NCBI GenBank assembly: GCA_947177375.1
Contig: CAMWUF010000046.1
Span: 1-7,080 of the forward strand
Source of the DNA: an uncultured Ruminococcus sp.
GTDB taxonomy: Bacteria; Bacillota; Clostridia; Oscillospirales; Ruminococcaceae
Direction: 5' to 3'
DNA length: 7,080 bases
A model generated the notes under the pieces. It saw nothing but the letters and a program-made list of their open reading frames with translations. It was not told the DNA's origin and ran no database searches. Below are positions 5,903-7,080 of this stretch, piece after piece (within the stretch, counting starts at the first letter, position 1; every line of letters begins with the position of its first letter). Position numbers and translations under genes: made by a program.

Positions 5903-6940
5903 TTATTTAAACTGTTGCAAGAATCTTAAATCTGCACTATGGAATAATCTAACATCATCTACACCATAACGCATCATAACAAGACGGTCTAGCCCAATAT
6001 TAACATAAAATCCTGTAAATTCATCTGGATTTAATCCGGCAGAACGTAACACATTTGGATGTGGTGTACCACCGGGCATAATTTCAATCCAACCAACATT
6101 TTTGCATACACTGCAACCTTTTCCGCCACATACCAAACAACCCATATCAATTTCAAAGCCTGGCTCTACAAATGGGAAAAATCCTATACGCATTCTAACA
6201 GGTACATCTCTGCCAAATACTTTAGATAATACGCTTTTTAGCATAACTTTACCAGAAGCAAAATCAATATTTTTATCTACAATTAAAGCTTCATACTGGA
6301 AAAATGCTCTTTCATGTCTAGCGTCAGTTGTTTCATTTCGATACACTCTACCAGGGTAAACAAAGCGATATGGTGGCTTATGTGTCTGCATATAACGCAC
6401 ACTTCCGCCTGTCAAATGCGGTCTTAAACAAAGTTTTTCATTTGTTGCACCTGTATCATGTCCGCCTAGCCAATATGTATCCATGCTTTCACGGGCAGGG
6501 TGATTCTGTGGGAAATTCAGTTTATCAAAAGCATATAATTCACTGGTAATATCTTCTTCTTCATAAATTTCAAATCCCATTGACCTGAATGCGTCATTCA
6601 AATCATAACACATTTGCGTAATTGGGTGTAACGCACCTCCTGTTGGTGCAATTCCTGTCACAGTGACATCAAAATCTGTTGGAATTTCTGACGCTTTGAG
6701 AATTAAATTTTCTCTCTGTTCGTCAATTAAAGCTGTAAATTTACGTTTTAGCTCATTCACCAAACGACCAATTTCTGGACGTTCTGATTTGTCAAGTTTT
6801 GGCATTTCTTTCATGATTTCTGTCAAAGAACCTTGTTTTCCTAACAGAGAAGCTTTGACTTCTTGTAATTCTGGTTCTGTTTGCGTTGCCAGAATTTTTT
6901 CTTCTCCCTCATGAAGTAATGCATTTAATTTTTCTTTCAA
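5903..6940 (-). CDS. pheS: phenylalanyl-tRNA synthetase, alpha subunit
   Basis: This is the catalytic class II chain, which activates phenylalanine with ATP and transfers it to tRNA-Phe. Its 345 aa are a normal length. Residues 1-85 form the N-terminal coiled-coil arm (LLGKQGSLTEIMKEM). The class II core follows: FDKLNFPQNHPAR (138-150), GRVYRNETTDARH (197-209), FFQYEALIVD (213-222), FFPFVEP (254-260), and a C-terminal GLDRLVMMRYG with DLRFLQQFK. A C-x2-C-x4-C-x2-C cluster (C268, C271, C276, C279) matches the insert known in many Firmicutes and Bacteroidetes PheS. Several pocket loops depart from the E. coli/Thermus consensus: HTSxxQ reads HLTGGS, FHQxEG reads FFQYEA, GCGMVHP reads PGGTPHP, and GFAFGMG reads GFYVNIG, which puts Y312 at the E. 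coli A294 position. Q215 and E217 are kept. The start is TTG with GGAGGA 6 nt upstream; no ATG fits. Confidence 0.96.
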   Translation of the reverse strand: MKEKLNALLHEGEEKILATQTEPELQEVKASLLGKQGSLTEIMKEMPKLDKSERPEIGRLVNELKRKFTALIDEQRENLILKASEIPTDFDVTVTGIAPTGGALHPITQMCYDLNDAFRSMGFEIYEEEDITSELYAFDKLNFPQNHPARESMDTYWLGGHDTGATNEKLCLRPHLTGGSVRYMQTHKPPYRFVYPGRVYRNETTDARHERAFFQYEALIVDKNIDFASGKVMLKSVLSKVFGRDVPVRMRIGFFPFVEPGFEIDMGCLVCGGKGCSVCKNVGWIEIMPGGTPHPNVLRSAGLNPDEFTGFYVNIGLDRLVMMRYGVDDVRLFHSADLRFLQQFK

Positions 6941-6946
6941 AATGAT

Positions 6947-6952
6947 TCCTCC
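6947..6952 (-). promoter_or_regulatory. ribosome binding site that fixes the TTG start of pheS
   Basis: GGAGGA on the minus strand lies 6 nt before TTG (6938-6940). The next in-frame ATG is about 43 codons inside the conserved N-terminal arm, so TTG is the supported start. The ATT codon directly before it is a much less likely initiator. Confidence 0.85.
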
Positions 6953-6976
6953 GTTTCGTGTTTAAAAATCTTAATT

Positions 6977-7005
6977 ATTATAACACAGTTTCAAATTTAT
7001 GTCAA
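6977..7005 (-). promoter_or_regulatory. sigma-A promoter of the pheST operon
   Basis: The minus strand reads TTGACA (7005-7000), a 17-nt spacer (6999-6983), then TATAAT (6982-6977), a perfect match to the housekeeping consensus. Transcription should start near 6970, leaving a leader of about 30 nt before the pheS start. That leader holds the ribosome binding site but is too short for a T-box. Confidence 0.9.
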
Positions 7006-7020
7006 GAATAATCTTTTGAT

Positions 7021-7080
7021 TTAATTAGGCTTTTCTTCTTGCACAAAGATTAAAACATCATTTATTTCACAATCCAAGGC
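7021..7080 (-). CDS. possible C-terminal end of an upstream gene (partial)
   Basis: Reading the minus strand from the window edge, 19 codons (ending VLIFVQEEKPN) run to a TAA at 7021-7023, 15 nt before the -35 box of the pheST promoter. The composition is protein-like and the position fits the end of a co-oriented gene, but 19 codons can be open by chance. No family can be named. Confidence 0.3.
   Translation of the reverse strand, partial: ALDCEINDVLIFVQEEKPN

Noticed and set aside
6116..6149. Four-cysteine cluster in PheS as a new zinc-binding insert
   Set aside because: As I recall the family, PheS of Staphylococcus and of Bacteroidetes has the same C-x2-C-x4-C-x2-C insert before the WIEI strand, so it is ordinary for such bacteria.
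7010..7051. Inverted repeat aatcttt ... aaagatt upstream of the pheST promoter
   Set aside because: Seven AT-rich base pairs around a 28-nt loop are expected by chance in this sequence, and there is no U-tract or second element to support an operator or terminator.

Overview
The window looks like a piece of the chromosome of an AT-rich, low-GC Gram-positive bacterium, most likely a gut or rumen Clostridia of the Ruminococcus/Oscillospiraceae kind. This rests on the base composition, strong AGGAGG-type ribosome binding sites, a perfect sigma-A promoter, a pheS-pheT operon of the Firmicutes type (PheS with a four-cysteine insert), and BspA-like leucine-rich repeat proteins, which are plentiful in such genomes. 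The taxon is an inference; no marker gene fixes it.

Layout, right to left, because most genes are on the minus strand. At 7021-7080 a 19-codon open tail may be the end of an upstream gene. A perfect consensus promoter (6977-7005) then drives pheS (5903-6940, TTG start) and pheT (3446-5887), which encode the alpha and beta subunits of phenylalanyl-tRNA synthetase, 15 nt apart. A hairpin at 3413-3442 follows pheT. Two tandem genes on the same strand then encode LRR_5 (BspA-type) proteins without signal peptides: 272 aa (2565-3383) and 666 aa (543-2543), 21 nt apart and each with a good ribosome binding site. At the left end a plus-strand gene, open through the window edge (1-546), encodes the C-terminal part of a WYL-domain transcriptional regulator. 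Its stop codon overlaps that of the 666-aa LRR gene.

pheS and pheT make one housekeeping enzyme. The LRR genes may be read by leakage through the hairpin, since I see no promoter of their own in the 62-nt gap. The WYL gene converges on them with no terminator in between. No link between the WYL regulator and the LRR genes can be shown from sequence alone.

The observations most worth following are: (1) the 666-aa LRR protein is two complete LRR units fused head to tail, with the old C-terminus and a second N-terminal cap preserved at the join; (2) the LRR arrays show higher-order growth patterns (three-repeat blocks in one protein, two-repeat blocks and a nearly identical 69-bp pair in the other); (3) PheS departs from the E. 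coli/Thermus consensus at several loops that line the phenylalanine pocket, including Tyr where E. coli has Ala294.
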